A stretch of 60,965 nucleotides of DNA from Peptococcaceae bacterium UBA5752 (GTDB taxonomy: Bacteria; Bacillota; Dehalobacteriia; UBA4068), in NCBI GenBank assembly GCA_002419055.1, contig DIFI01000022.1, forward strand, positions 1-60,965, in the 5' to 3' direction. Made by a program: the position numbers and the translations under genes. The notes under the pieces are model-generated. The model had not been told where the DNA came from, did not search any database, and was given only the letters and a program-made list of their open reading frames with translations. Of this stretch, positions 45,587 to 53,270 are shown piece by piece. Position 1 is the stretch's first letter. The number at the start of each line of letters is the position of its first letter.

Positions 45587-46927
45587 ATGTTAGAAAAAGG
45601 ACAAATAATTGAATTATCAATTGACGGCTTCACAATTAACGGCGATGGGGTAGGCAGATATGACGAACAGGTTATTTTTGTCGCCTCAGCCTTGCCGGGT
45701 GAAAAAGTAAAGGTACAAATCAATGAAATCAAACCGCGCTACGCCCGTGCTGATATATTAGAGTTGCTAGAATCATCCAAGAGCAGGCGAGAACCCTTTT
45801 GTCCTTTATCGGTTGATTGCGGTGGCTGTTCATTGCAGCATATCGATTACTGGGAACAACTGCAATTAAAGCAGGGGATAATTGCTGACGCCTTACGCCG
45901 GATCGGTGGTATTGATATAGAAGTCAATCCGGTGATAGCCGCCGATCAACCATTTAATTATCGCAATCGTGCCCAGATTCACTGCCGTTTCAGTAGCTTT
46001 AATAAGAGTATCGGTTTCTTCCGCAACCGTAGCAATCAGGTTATCGATTCCGAAAACTGCCTGATACTAATGCCAATATTAAATGATGCTGCTGCATTAT
46101 TAAGAACTATTTTGCCCGCCTATGCCGAAAAACTCTTTGCCCTGCGACACGTCGCTTTGCACTGTGATACTAAAGGCTCCAGGCTTATGCTGGTTTTTGT
46201 CACAGAACGTCATCTACCAGAATTAGAGCAGATTGCAGCCAAACTAATCAACACCGATAAACGAATTGTGTCCATTTGGGAAAATTTCGGTCTTCCTGTC
46301 TATGGCATATTTGGTATCAAATGGCGTCACATCTGCGGCGTCGAAAAGTTGGAAGACAAATTTGGCAATAATTCTATTGCGTTTTCTCCTGGTTCGTTTA
46401 CTCAGATAAATCCACAGCAAATGATCAAAATGTATAAATATATCGCCGATCTTGCCGATCTTAGCGGCAACGAAACAGTCCTTGATATATATTCCGGAAC
46501 CGGCAGTATCGGTCTGCTGTTAGCACGCAATGCGGCAAGAGTAATTTGCATCGAAAACTTTGCCGCCGCTTCTCAAGATGCCCAAGCCAACGCTCACCGC
46601 AATAATATCGGTAATTGCCGCTTTTTGATCGGTGAAGCAGAACGCCTGCTGCCGGAATTAGTAGCTCAACGGATCGCGGCTGATTTAATTGTTCTTGACC
46701 CGCCGCGCAGCGGTTGTGAAGCGGCTGTCGTCGAGGCAGCGGCAGCAACCAAAGCGGCAAAAATTATTTATGTGTCCTGTGATCCGGCGACTTTGGCCAG
46801 AGACTTACGCCTCTTTACCGCACACGGCTACCAAACTATAAGTGTCCAACCATTCGATATGTTCCCTCAAACAACAAATGTTGAGAGTGTTGTCATGCTT
46901 AAGAGAGGCAAAAGCATTGATAAATAA
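45587..46927 (+). CDS. rlmD: 23S rRNA uracil-C5 methyltransferase, RlmD/RumA family
   Basis: This 446-residue SAM-dependent enzyme methylates uracil in 23S rRNA. It has an N-terminal TRAM domain, a [4Fe-4S]-type cysteine cluster (CPLSVDCGGCSLQHIDY), SAM-binding VLDIYSGTGSIGLLLA, LDPPRSGC and the catalytic Cys in YVSCDPATLARDL. In Bacillota the site modified (747, 1939 or both) cannot be told by sequence here. It starts 10 bases after the ASKHA gene. Confidence 0.92.
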   Translation: MLEKGQIIELSIDGFTINGDGVGRYDEQVIFVASALPGEKVKVQINEIKPRYARADILELLESSKSRREPFCPLSVDCGGCSLQHIDYWEQLQLKQGIIADALRRIGGIDIEVNPVIAADQPFNYRNRAQIHCRFSSFNKSIGFFRNRSNQVIDSENCLILMPILNDAAALLRTILPAYAEKLFALRHVALHCDTKGSRLMLVFVTERHLPELEQIAAKLINTDKRIVSIWENFGLPVYGIFGIKWRHICGVEKLEDKFGNNSIAFSPGSFTQINPQQMIKMYKYIADLADLSGNETVLDIYSGTGSIGLLLARNAARVICIENFAAASQDAQANAHRNNIGNCRFLIGEAERLLPELVAQRIAADLIVLDPPRSGCEAAVVEAAAATKAAKIIYVSCDPATLARDLRLFTAHGYQTISVQPFDMFPQTTNVESVVMLKRGKSIDK

Positions 46928-47121
46928 GTGGTTTGGGAGGACTTGCCACAACCTAAACTATTGAGTTCCTTGAGTTGATAAAAAAGATGACATTGGATTT
47001 TCTGAGGGTTAAAACAAAGTGAAGAATATATTGTTGAGTGTTGTAATCTTTATTTTTGTTCTAGTCTAAGGTATTAGAGTAACAATACCATTAGCTATAA
47101 GGAGCAAGTAGTATTATAATA
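46928..47121 (+). other. Intergenic stretch with a cut-off signal-peptide-like reading frame
   Basis: No intact gene. From GTG 47019 a frame reads VKNILLSVVIFIFVLV and stops at 47067, like the first residues of an exported protein cut short. AAGGAG at about 47100 leads toward the next ORF. The composition looks like decayed coding DNA. Confidence 0.35.
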
Positions 47122-47673
47122 TTGAGTTATCAATCAAGGCGTATATTCAAGCCCGCCAAAGGGTCGATGATGGTTATGATCACGCTTTCCCTTTGCAAAG
47201 ACCAAGGCAAGCATACAGTAGTTCTATCGGAGAACATTGAGCCATTCGTTTCTATACGAGAAGCAATATCTTGGGCGGTCTCACTATATGAGAGGATAGC
47301 TGATAGTGAAAAGCATGAAGATATTATTCATCTTATGTCAGGAATTAGGTTCATTGACAACATAATGAAACACAATAAGGAAATATTCTTTCTATATTCA
47401 TTTTGTTGTCCAGGATATAACATTTCTGTTAAAGTCGATGATGATGATACAGGACCGATAATACAAGAAGTGGCTATAGAACCATTGCTAATATTTGGAC
47501 AGTGTGAAAATATTATCGGGAAATATGAATCTCAATATAAAAATTATAACTATAATATTCAAGGAAAATCTATCAAAACTATAATGAATGAGCTGGATAA
47601 AATACTAAGTATGTTCTATTCATTTGAGGATTGCAAGAAGAAAAAAGGGATAGTGCCTAATTCAACACATTAA
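47122..47673 (+). CDS. Hypothetical protein of unknown family
   Basis: I do not recognise this 183-residue product. It is soluble with no signal peptide or membrane span, rich in Ile, Asp, Lys and Tyr, with a KVDDDDTGP stretch in the middle and a Lys-rich end. The start is unsure: TTG 47122 lies 16 bases after AAGGAG, and ATG 47167 is an internal choice (168 residues). It lies between gene remnants in a region of broken ORFs, so it could be a recent arrival or itself decaying. Confidence 0.5.
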   Translation: MSYQSRRIFKPAKGSMMVMITLSLCKDQGKHTVVLSENIEPFVSIREAISWAVSLYERIADSEKHEDIIHLMSGIRFIDNIMKHNKEIFFLYSFCCPGYNISVKVDDDDTGPIIQEVAIEPLLIFGQCENIIGKYESQYKNYNYNIQGKSIKTIMNELDKILSMFYSFEDCKKKKGIVPNSTH

Positions 47674-47688
47674 AAAAAGCATAAATGA

Positions 47689-47787
47689 GATGTTGTTATT
47701 TATGACCAGCAATACATCCCGGAACAACCGGGTTTTGACGATATCTTTTTGTATCCTCAAGGCATGTTGGAACGGTGGTTCTATTGA
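47689..47787 (+). pseudogene. C-terminal gene fragment
   Basis: After a TGA stop, a frame with no start codon reads DVVIYDQQYIPEQPGFDDIF and continues LYPQGMLERWFY to a TGA at 47785. The residue mix looks like real protein, so it is probably the tail of a lost gene. The family is not recognised. The rest of 47674-47985 (312 bases) shows only this fragment and the hairpin at 47921. Confidence 0.4.
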
Positions 47788-47920
47788 CCAATTACAGTCA
47801 GGATGACAAATGAGATTGTTTGGCCACATAGTTTCCATATGTTACTTGATATTCTTTGCCTATTTGTTATTAAGAAGATGGCATAACTTAGAAGAGATAG
47901 TATAAATGTTTAAATGATCA

Positions 47921-47953
47921 AACGGCAGGCTGAGATTAGCCCAACCTGCCGTT
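47921..47953. terminator. Hairpin downstream of the PNPOx-like gene
   Basis: AACGGCAGG (47921-47929) pairs with CCTGCCGTT (47945-47953); an inner GGCT/AGCC pairing is possible. T-tract is poor on both sides. Confidence 0.6.
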
Positions 47954-47985
47954 AAACAATAGTTTTCAATATTTTATTATTTCCT

Positions 47986-48378
47986 TTAGAACTTGATTAC
48001 CTGAGGTGCATTTGTAAAAGATGATATGGTAGCAGTGGCATTTTTCAGATAAAACACCTCTGTGTTGCCGTCGCCTGCGGCATAAATTTTCTGCAAAGAG
48101 GGGTAAGCATCCAGCATTTGTTGTTGTACTTCAACTCTATCATCCTCTATTGCAGCAGCTTCTACACGAATCCACTTATCGTCCAGCATACTACAAATTT
48201 CTATTTTCGGATTCAATTTGATCTGTTTAGATACATTTTTTACTTTGCCGGTCTGAAAATAAAGCTTGTTTTCAAAAATATCCACTGTGCCAAATGGACG
48301 AACTCTAGGCTGATCACCATCCATCGTTGCGAGAAAATAACTTCCGCACTTTTTCAAAAACTCATATACTTCTTGCAT
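47986..48378 (-). CDS. Pyridoxamine 5'-phosphate oxidase-like FMN-binding protein
   Basis: This small split-barrel flavoprotein of 130 residues has the pattern FLATMDGDQPRVRPFGTVDIFENKLYFQTGKVKNVSKQI and a C-terminal YPSLQKIYAAGDGNTEVFYLKNATATI. Relatives bind FMN, F420 or heme; reaction unknown. ATG 48378 is preferred over ATG 48384 because GGAGG sits 7 bases upstream of the former and 1 base from the latter. Confidence 0.83.
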   Translation of the reverse strand: MQEVYEFLKKCGSYFLATMDGDQPRVRPFGTVDIFENKLYFQTGKVKNVSKQIKLNPKIEICSMLDDKWIRVEAAAIEDDRVEVQQQMLDAYPSLQKIYAAGDGNTEVFYLKNATATISSFTNAPQVIKF

Positions 48379-48575
48379 TCTCATACCTCCATTTAGAATT
48401 GACGTTCTATTCGTTTATATATATTATTGAATCATAGTACGTCATAATATTCAAGTGCGATTTTTGAACATAGTAAGTATCGATAGGAGATGTTTTACAC
48501 GGAAATCATTAATTTTAAAACTTTGGATAGCAAAAATAGTTGGCTACATTTTAAAACTCAAGGAAACAAGAACAT

Positions 48576-48592
48576 ATACTGCAGGGTATAAT
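48576..48592 (+). promoter_or_regulatory. Possible operator and -10 box upstream of the CsoR-type gene
   Basis: In the 330-base gap 48379-48708 the only structured site I see is ATAC-TGCAGG-GTAT (48576-48589), an inverted repeat with a G-rich core like CsoR/RcnR operators. It overlaps TATAAT (48587-48592). If the -10 is real the leader is about 110 bases. The rest of the gap holds a 22-codon frame at 48637 that I do not accept as a gene. Confidence 0.4.
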
Positions 48593-48708
48593 TATACATA
48601 CATCATAGATAGTTGTTTAGTTACGAGGGCATGATTATGACACTGTTGATGATCTTACAAAGCAAATGTAATAAACTATTATCTAGACGACGGGAGAGAA
48701 AATAAATT

Positions 48709-49059
48709 ATGAATGATCATGAAAACAGTCATACGCATTTAGCATCTGATGGCACAATATATACACATAAACATACCGAAGGCCATGAACATAAGCACTG
48801 TCACCAAAACACCAAGGCCGTATTGAACCGTCTATCTCGCGCTCTCGGGCATCTTGAATCGGTGAAGCGGATGGTAGAGGAGGGGAAGGACTGCAGCGAG
48901 GTGTTGATTCAGTTGTCAGCGGTTATTTCGGCTCTCAATAACACCGGTAAAGTAATCCTAAAAGATCATTTAGAGCATTGCATTGTGGATGCCGTTGAAT
49001 CCGGTGACGAAGAAGCAATCGAAAATTTAAATAAAGCTATTGACAGTTTTATTAAATAG
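48709..49059 (+). CDS. CsoR/RcnR-family metal-sensing repressor with His-rich N-terminus
   Basis: The 116-residue protein has the helical CsoR fold (NRLSRALGHLESVKRMVEEGKDC, then LIQLSAVISALNNTGKVILKDHLEHCIVDAV). The Cys62, His87, Cys91 set matches the copper-type C-H-C site. The first 32 residues hold nine His and one Cys in short HxH clusters, an extra metal-binding tail. Copper or another thiophilic metal is likely; nickel or zinc cannot be excluded. No metal ATPase lies next to it; the downstream neighbours are two uncharacterised membrane proteins. Confidence 0.87.
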   Translation: MNDHENSHTHLASDGTIYTHKHTEGHEHKHCHQNTKAVLNRLSRALGHLESVKRMVEEGKDCSEVLIQLSAVISALNNTGKVILKDHLEHCIVDAVESGDEEAIENLNKAIDSFIK

Positions 49060-49146
49060 ACCAATATTGTTTTTATCCCTATCCGGGGCATATGAAAATA
49101 TTAAATTATTCTGTTAACAGGAGATTTTGTTAACTTTATCAAGCTT

Positions 49147-49187
49147 AAAAGCGTATTTTTCTTTCAAGAAAAATACGCTTTTTTTAT
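49147..49187 (+). terminator. Terminator after the CsoR-type gene
   Basis: A 17-bp stem AAAAGCGTATTTTTCTT / AAGAAAAATACGCTTTT is followed by more T. Confidence 0.9.
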
Positions 49188-49200
49188 CCCCCATAGCAGC

Positions 49201-49230
49201 TTGTGCCAAAATGAAATAATATACTATAAT
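49201..49230 (+). promoter_or_regulatory. Putative promoter of the two-gene membrane module
   Basis: TTGTGC (49201-49206), 18 bases, TATAAT (49225-49230), about 60 bases before the ATG at 49289. Confidence 0.5.
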
Positions 49231-49288
49231 CTTTTAGAAATAAACTCGATCTCAATAAATAACAAAAAATGGATTGGAGGAAAAAGAT

Positions 49289-49699
49289 ATGGCATGTTTT
49301 TTAGTACCTATGGCAGAAGCCATAGTTGTTACAGTCGTAAAAAACATTGTGGAGAAAAAAGAAAAAAATTCCGATGTTAAATTATCTGCACAAACAGAAT
49401 TATGCTCGACTTCACAAACAGGATTAAGCTGGAGTCACAAATTGAGCTGGCTGAACAAATTATTATGGGGTGGCGTAGTGCTGTTAGCATTAGAACACTT
49501 ATGGCACGGAGAAATTGTTCCATGGCCGCCGTTTTTGACGGCAATGAATAATCCCGCTGACATAGCTCCAATGCTTCACGAGGTCGCAACAATCGGCACA
49601 TCAATGGCAATATTCGTTACAGTCGTATGGGTAGTAATGGTTTTGGTTGCAGATCATAAAACTAAGACTATTTCTGCTAAAGTAAATACGGAAAATTAA
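49289..49699 (+). CDS. Uncharacterised membrane protein, module subunit 1
   Basis: The 136-residue protein starts MACFLVPMAEAIVVTVV (ATG 49289, GGAGG 8 bases upstream; the open frame begins at TTG 49274). After a polar linker it has two membrane segments (about 58-76 and 104-124). Between and around them are LEHLWHGEIVPWPPFLTAM and MLHEVATIG, with His and Glu placed like metal or cofactor ligands at the membrane face. I recall similar orphans in Clostridia but no function. It lies 14 bases before a second membrane gene. Confidence 0.75.
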   Translation: MACFLVPMAEAIVVTVVKNIVEKKEKNSDVKLSAQTELCSTSQTGLSWSHKLSWLNKLLWGGVVLLALEHLWHGEIVPWPPFLTAMNNPADIAPMLHEVATIGTSMAIFVTVVWVVMVLVADHKTKTISAKVNTEN

Positions 49700-49713
49700 C
49701 GGAGGGAAAATCT

Positions 49714-50016
49714 ATGTTCTTTATTATAACTGCGTTAGCTGCTATAATTTCGACTATCATCTGGTATAAAAATGCGCCGGAAGATAAATATATGCTTAAT
49801 AATTTAAGTTTAATCTATTGGGGTACAACACTGATGTGGTTCGTCGACCATGTTATAGCTTATTTAACCGAAGGCGGTGCATTTTTTGAAATCACTTTGG
49901 ATGCTACATTGTTAGGTATTACTGTTGTTCTCTTAGGTTTACTGGTTTGGTTGATTATACTTCTGGTCAAGGATCCCAAAGATGTATTTAATAAGGTTTT
50001 ACAATTGAAAAGATAA
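49714..50016 (+). CDS. Uncharacterised membrane protein, module subunit 2
   Basis: This 100-residue protein has three hydrophobic spans (about 1-18, 30-50, 64-86). The middle one carries LMWFVDHVIAYLTEGG, with Asp-His inside the membrane. It lacks a long soluble part and probably forms a complex with the protein encoded 14 bases upstream. GGAGGG precedes ATG. No known family function. Confidence 0.75.
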   Translation: MFFIITALAAIISTIIWYKNAPEDKYMLNNLSLIYWGTTLMWFVDHVIAYLTEGGAFFEITLDATLLGITVVLLGLLVWLIILLVKDPKDVFNKVLQLKR

Positions 50017-50066
50017 TCAAACATATTCATAGTATATATTTCAATTTAATATCATTCAACAAAGTA

Positions 50067-50123
50067 AACAGACCCTATAGAGTGAACACTAAAATGTAAG
50101 TTTTCTCTCTAGGGTCTGTTTTC
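50067..50123 (+). terminator. Terminator of the membrane module
   Basis: AAACAGACCCTA (50067-50078) pairs with TAGGGTCTGTTT (50110-50121), with further GAG/CTC pairing inside, then T. Confidence 0.8.
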
Positions 50124-50171
50124 ATAAATATACTTATATTATTTTGCTTTATTAGCAGGTAAGTAATACAT

Positions 50172-50201
50172 TTTGACTAATACAATTATGTATTAGTCAA
50201 A
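50172..50201. repeat. Perfect 13-bp inverted repeat, possible operator
   Basis: TTTGACTAATACA and TGTATTAGTCAAA surround ATTA. No T-run follows. It lies 27 bases before the GIY-YIG pseudogene start, so it may have been that gene's control site. The remainder of the long gap 50017-50649 is the terminator at 50067 and the pseudogene. Confidence 0.6.
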
Positions 50202-50227
50202 GCTATTAAATAGAAAAATATAGTAAT

Positions 50228-50572
50228 ATGACAGACATTAACGCGAAGAAAGAATTAATTGATCATTATTAACAAAGAAAGGTTATTGGTGGAATTTATG
50301 CAATCATAAATACTACTAATAACAAAATTCTTATCGATGGCACGACTGATTTAAAAGGAATGCAAAACAGATTTAATTTCTCTCAAAAAACCGACTCTTG
50401 TGTTTATACTAAAATTCAAAATGATTAGAAAAATTATGGATATTCGTCATTCAATTTTAAAATATTAGATAAATTGGAAAAAGATGAGCAGTCGATATCA
50501 GAATTTAGAGATGAAATTGATCTTTTAAAAGAAATTTGGCTAGAAAAATACGTAAATGAGGAATTATATTAA
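50228..50572 (+). pseudogene. GIY-YIG nuclease-like gene with two in-frame stops
   Basis: Read from ATG 50228 the frame is continuous for 115 codons apart from TAA at codon 15 and TAG at codon 67. It shows KVIGGIYAIINTTNNKILID (the GIY motif), NRFNFSQKTDSCVYTKIQND, then after the TAG KNYGYSSFNFKILDKLEKDE and a Trp-containing end WLEKYVNEELY. Alignment by eye with the family puts Lys at the TAA and Trp at the TAG, each one base change away. No frameshift is needed, so inactivation looks recent. Sequencing error is unlikely at two sites. Confidence 0.82.
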
Positions 50573-50649
50573 TAATATTTTGAATTATTTGCAATATTTT
50601 ATATTAGATAATAATTATATTTTAAAAAAAATAGGGAGGTTACTTGTAA

Positions 50650-50949
50650 ATGGATATTAAGAGAGTTCAATCCGAGGATAGATTAATATTATTTTTGGAC
50701 GGACGATTAGATGTAATAACCTCGCCTCGTTTAGATGCCGAATTAAAAAGGTCTTTGCCTACTATCAATAAGCTGGTATTAGATTTTTCTTCACTTTCTT
50801 ATATTTCCAGCGCGGGAATAAGGGTTATTTTAAGTACTCAAAAACAACTGAGTTCCCAGGATAAGAAGTTTTGCTTGAGACATGTTAGCGAACCAATAAT
50901 GGATGTGTTGGAGATGACAGGGATTACCGATACAATCACTATTGAATAA
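50650..50949 (+). CDS. STAS-domain anti-anti-sigma factor
   Basis: The 99-residue SpoIIAA/RsbV-like protein reads DGRLDVITSPRLDAELKRSL and LDFSSLSYISSAGIRVILST, with serines of YISSAG as the expected phospho-site. GGGAGG lies 11 bases before ATG. A matching kinase-like gene follows 82 bases later, forming a partner-switching pair that is separate from the sporulation spoIIA operon. No sigma factor is beside them. Confidence 0.88.
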   Translation: MDIKRVQSEDRLILFLDGRLDVITSPRLDAELKRSLPTINKLVLDFSSLSYISSAGIRVILSTQKQLSSQDKKFCLRHVSEPIMDVLEMTGITDTITIE

Positions 50950-51031
50950 GCAAATTACTATTTAGTAAAAGTAAAACTTAATGCACAGACTTTTTAAAAG
51001 AATAGAGTATATAAGAATAGAGTATAAGAAG

Positions 51032-51469
51032 ATGAAAGAATGTCTAAAAGAGCTTTGTATACCCGCCACTCTTGACCAATTGATTATTGTGCTTGATTCA
51101 ATAAATCAACTTTATCAAGAATTTGGTTTTCCGGAAAAATCACGCATGGAGGTGACAATTGCAGCAGAGGAGATCTTTGCAAATATAGCCCAATATGCTT
51201 ATGATTCTCAAGGAGGCCCTGTCACAATTCGTTGCTTAGTTTCCGATGATCCTTTACATTCAACCGTTGAATTTATAGATAATGGTAAGCCATTTAATCC
51301 GCTTACAAAAATAGAAACTGATATTACCTTGCCAGCCAACCAAAGAGAAGTAGGCGGGTTAGGTATTTATATTATCAAAAAATGCATTGATAGCATTGAG
51401 TATCGCTACGAAAATAACAAAAACATTCTAACTATCAAAAAGCACCCCCAAATACCAATATATGTCTAA
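51032..51469 (+). CDS. RsbW-like anti-sigma kinase (HATPase_c)
   Basis: This serine-kinase-like GHKL ATPase has its N-box in EVTIAAEEIFANIAQYAYD, G1 in VEFIDNGKPFNPL and G2 in VGGLGIYIIKKCID. The start is uncertain. ATG 51032 gives 145 residues beginning MKECLKELCIPATLDQL, the normal family opening. The frame is open to ATG 50981, but that adds a doubled RIEY(I/K) from a 15-bp direct repeat and has no ribosome site. It pairs with the STAS gene upstream. Confidence 0.82.
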   Translation: MKECLKELCIPATLDQLIIVLDSINQLYQEFGFPEKSRMEVTIAAEEIFANIAQYAYDSQGGPVTIRCLVSDDPLHSTVEFIDNGKPFNPLTKIETDITLPANQREVGGLGIYIIKKCIDSIEYRYENNKNILTIKKHPQIPIYV

Positions 51470-51497
51470 ATTATAGACTTTAAAATAGTTTATTTCC

Positions 51498-51526
51498 TTT
51501 GCATCTATTTTATTATATGATATAAT
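51498..51526 (+). promoter_or_regulatory. Putative promoter of the PrsA-like foldase gene
   Basis: TTTGCA (51498-51503), 17 bases, TATAAT (51521-51526). Confidence 0.55.
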
Positions 51527-51580
51527 GAAAGCTGTGTTGGGTTGAGCTTAACTAAATTTTCTTGAAAGGATGATATAAGT

Positions 51581-52627
51581 TTGAAAAAGTTACTTATTGT
51601 TCTTTGTATACTTGTAGCTCTGATCATTGCCGGATGTTCCAGTGATAATGGAGCTGGCGAGGTAATTGGTTCCGTTAACGATGAAAACATTTACGCCAGC
51701 GAATATGATTATTATTTTAATAATATATTTTCACAATACTATACAAGTTATTATGATTATATACTGCAAACCGGTGTTGATTTAAATGATGAAGAGAGCA
51801 GTAAAGATTATCTGGCAAACATTGAAAGTTACTCTTGGGATACAGTTGTCCAAAACGCTTTAGTTCGTCAGATAGCCAAAGATGATTATGATATCACACT
51901 AGATGATTATTATTTCGATGACCTACTTGATTATGGTAATCTATCTTTTGTTCAGAGTAAGCTTTATTATAACAAGCTCTGCGATGCAATCAAGGCGGAA
52001 TTAGAAGCAGAAAAAGATGTAACTGATAAAGATATTCAGGCCGCTTATGATGCAGATTCCGATAAATGGAATACCCGCAAGGTATCACATATTTTGATTT
52101 CAATTTCTGATCCTACTAACGAAGAAGAAGTAGCAGCAGCAAAGAAAGAAGCCGAAGAAGTAATTGCGAAGCTCAACGATGGCGGCGATTTTGCCGAATT
52201 AGCCAAAGAATATTCCGATGACACCAGTGCATCTAATGGCGGTGCATTAGACCTGTATTTCAATTCTAACGGTTCTGATCCCGAAGGCACATCTTCATAT
52301 TACGCAGAATTCGCAACCGCGGCTTTCAAATTAGCCAAGGTTGGAGATTACACTCTAACGCCTGTATTAACCGATGCCGGTTATCATATTATCAAAGTTG
52401 ATAAAATACGTAATGATTTTGCATCTGTCAAAGACGTTATTGAAACATCGTTAAGGACCGTGGATGACACAACTGTAACAGATACATTAACCGAAAAACT
52501 TGATGCGGCCAAAGAAAAAGCAGAAATTGATAGAACATTGGAATTCAAATATTATACTGAAGATGAAGAAGCGACTGATAGCGGAAGTAACTCTGATTCA
52601 TCATCCGATACTGAAAGCACGAAGTAG
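51581..52627 (+). CDS. prsA: PrsA-type peptidyl-prolyl isomerase lipoprotein
   Basis: The 348-residue protein is lipid-anchored (lipobox IIAGC, Cys19) and folds exported proteins outside the membrane. A SurA-like N-domain with many Asp and Tyr residues precedes a parvulin domain (KVSHILISISDPTNEEE, FAELAKEYSDDTSASNGGALDLYF, DAGYHIIKVDKI). The end is a low-complexity Ser/Asp/Glu tail. The start is TTG 51581, with AAAGGA upstream. Confidence 0.88.
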   Translation: MKKLLIVLCILVALIIAGCSSDNGAGEVIGSVNDENIYASEYDYYFNNIFSQYYTSYYDYILQTGVDLNDEESSKDYLANIESYSWDTVVQNALVRQIAKDDYDITLDDYYFDDLLDYGNLSFVQSKLYYNKLCDAIKAELEAEKDVTDKDIQAAYDADSDKWNTRKVSHILISISDPTNEEEVAAAKKEAEEVIAKLNDGGDFAELAKEYSDDTSASNGGALDLYFNSNGSDPEGTSSYYAEFATAAFKLAKVGDYTLTPVLTDAGYHIIKVDKIRNDFASVKDVIETSLRTVDDTTVTDTLTEKLDAAKEKAEIDRTLEFKYYTEDEEATDSGSNSDSSSDTESTK

Positions 52628-52647
52628 TAAAACTTATAAATAATATA

Positions 52648-52693
52648 ATTAACCTCCGAGAATGTATTTTTAAATACATTCTCGGAGGTTAAT
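52648..52693 (+). terminator. 22-bp perfect palindrome after prsA
   Basis: ATTAACCTCCGAGAATGTATTT pairs perfectly with its reverse complement 2 bases on. There is no clean T-run (AATATATTTG follows), so it may be a strong but imperfect terminator or an mRNA end stabiliser. Confidence 0.7.
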
Positions 52694-52705
52694 ATATTTG
52701 ATAAT

Positions 52706-52743
52706 AAAAAAACACCCGCAAAGAACTTTAGCAAGTGTTTTTT
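52706..52743 (-). terminator. Terminator of tRNA-Trp
   Basis: AAAAAACAC pairs with GTGTTTTTT around a small inner stem. On the minus strand it comes a few bases after the CCA end of tRNA-Trp and is followed by T. Confidence 0.75.
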
Positions 52744-52746
52744 GTT

Positions 52747-52822
52747 TGGCAGGGGCAGAAGGACTTGAACCCTCAACCAATGGATTTGGAGTCCACTACT
52801 CTACCAGTTGAGCTATACCCCT
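52747..52822 (-). tRNA. tRNA-Trp (anticodon CCA)
   Basis: The minus strand gives a 76-base cloverleaf with CCA encoded: acceptor AGGGGTA / TGCCCCT, D-arm AGCTCAACTGGTAGAG, anticodon loop CTCCAAA with CCA at 34-36, T-arm GGTTCAAGTCC. It is a single gene with its own promoter and terminator. Confidence 0.95.
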
Positions 52823-52835
52823 ACGCACGCTTTTT

Positions 52836-52865
52836 ATTATAGCAAATTTAAGAACTATAAGTCAA
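52836..52865 (-). promoter_or_regulatory. Promoter of tRNA-Trp
   Basis: On the minus strand TTGACT (52865-52860), 18 bases, TATAAT (52841-52836), 14 bases before the tRNA 5' end. Confidence 0.85.
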
Positions 52866-52956
52866 TATCAAAATAATTATTTAGTAAGACAAGGGATTTT
52901 AACAATCATATAGAATTTGATAAATTGTTATATAATATAATAAGGTGGTGGAATTA

Positions 52957-53247
52957 TTGTTTACGGTAGCTACTAGCTCTGCACTGACATCAGTAGGATA
53001 TGTCGTAATATTAATTGTATGTTTTTATTTTTTGATGATTCGTCCTCAACAAAAATCCAAAAAATCACGCAAAGAAATGCTTAGCTCTTTAGTAGTTGGC
53101 GATGAGATTTATACAGCAGGTGGGATTCTTGGTTCAGTCACCAGGATTAAAAATAACACGATTTGGTTAAAAATTTCCGATAAGTGCGAAATCGAGCTTT
53201 TGAAATCTTCAATCGGCGGATTGAAGGCAAATGATACAGAAGAATAA
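52957..53247 (+). CDS. yajC: Preprotein translocase accessory subunit YajC
   Basis: YajC is a single-span protein associated with the SecDF part of the translocon. The 96 residues have the family hallmark YFLMIRPQQKSKKSRKEMLSSLVVGDEIYTAGGILGSV after the span. I choose TTG 52957, 8 bases after AAGGTGG; the frame also allows GTG 52945. It is isolated here rather than beside secDF. Confidence 0.92.
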   Translation: MFTVATSSALTSVGYVVILIVCFYFLMIRPQQKSKKSRKEMLSSLVVGDEIYTAGGILGSVTRIKNNTIWLKISDKCEIELLKSSIGGLKANDTEE

Positions 53248-53270
53248 CACATTAGTACTTTAGATATTTA

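Noticed and set aside
48637..48705. 22-codon frame (MTLLMILQSKCNKLLSRRRERK) before the CsoR-type gene
   Set aside because: It has only a weak upstream purine stretch, no recognisable family and ends within the ribosome site of the next gene; chance is likelier.
50228..50572. Recoding of TAA and TAG in the GIY-YIG frame
   Set aside because: TAA and TAG both end other genes in the window (TAG in several, such as the ASKHA and prsA genes), so stop reassignment is not credible; mutation is simpler.
52552..52776. Leftward open frame overlapping tRNA-Trp and the end of prsA
   Set aside because: It starts inside the tRNA, crosses two hairpins and has no coding character.
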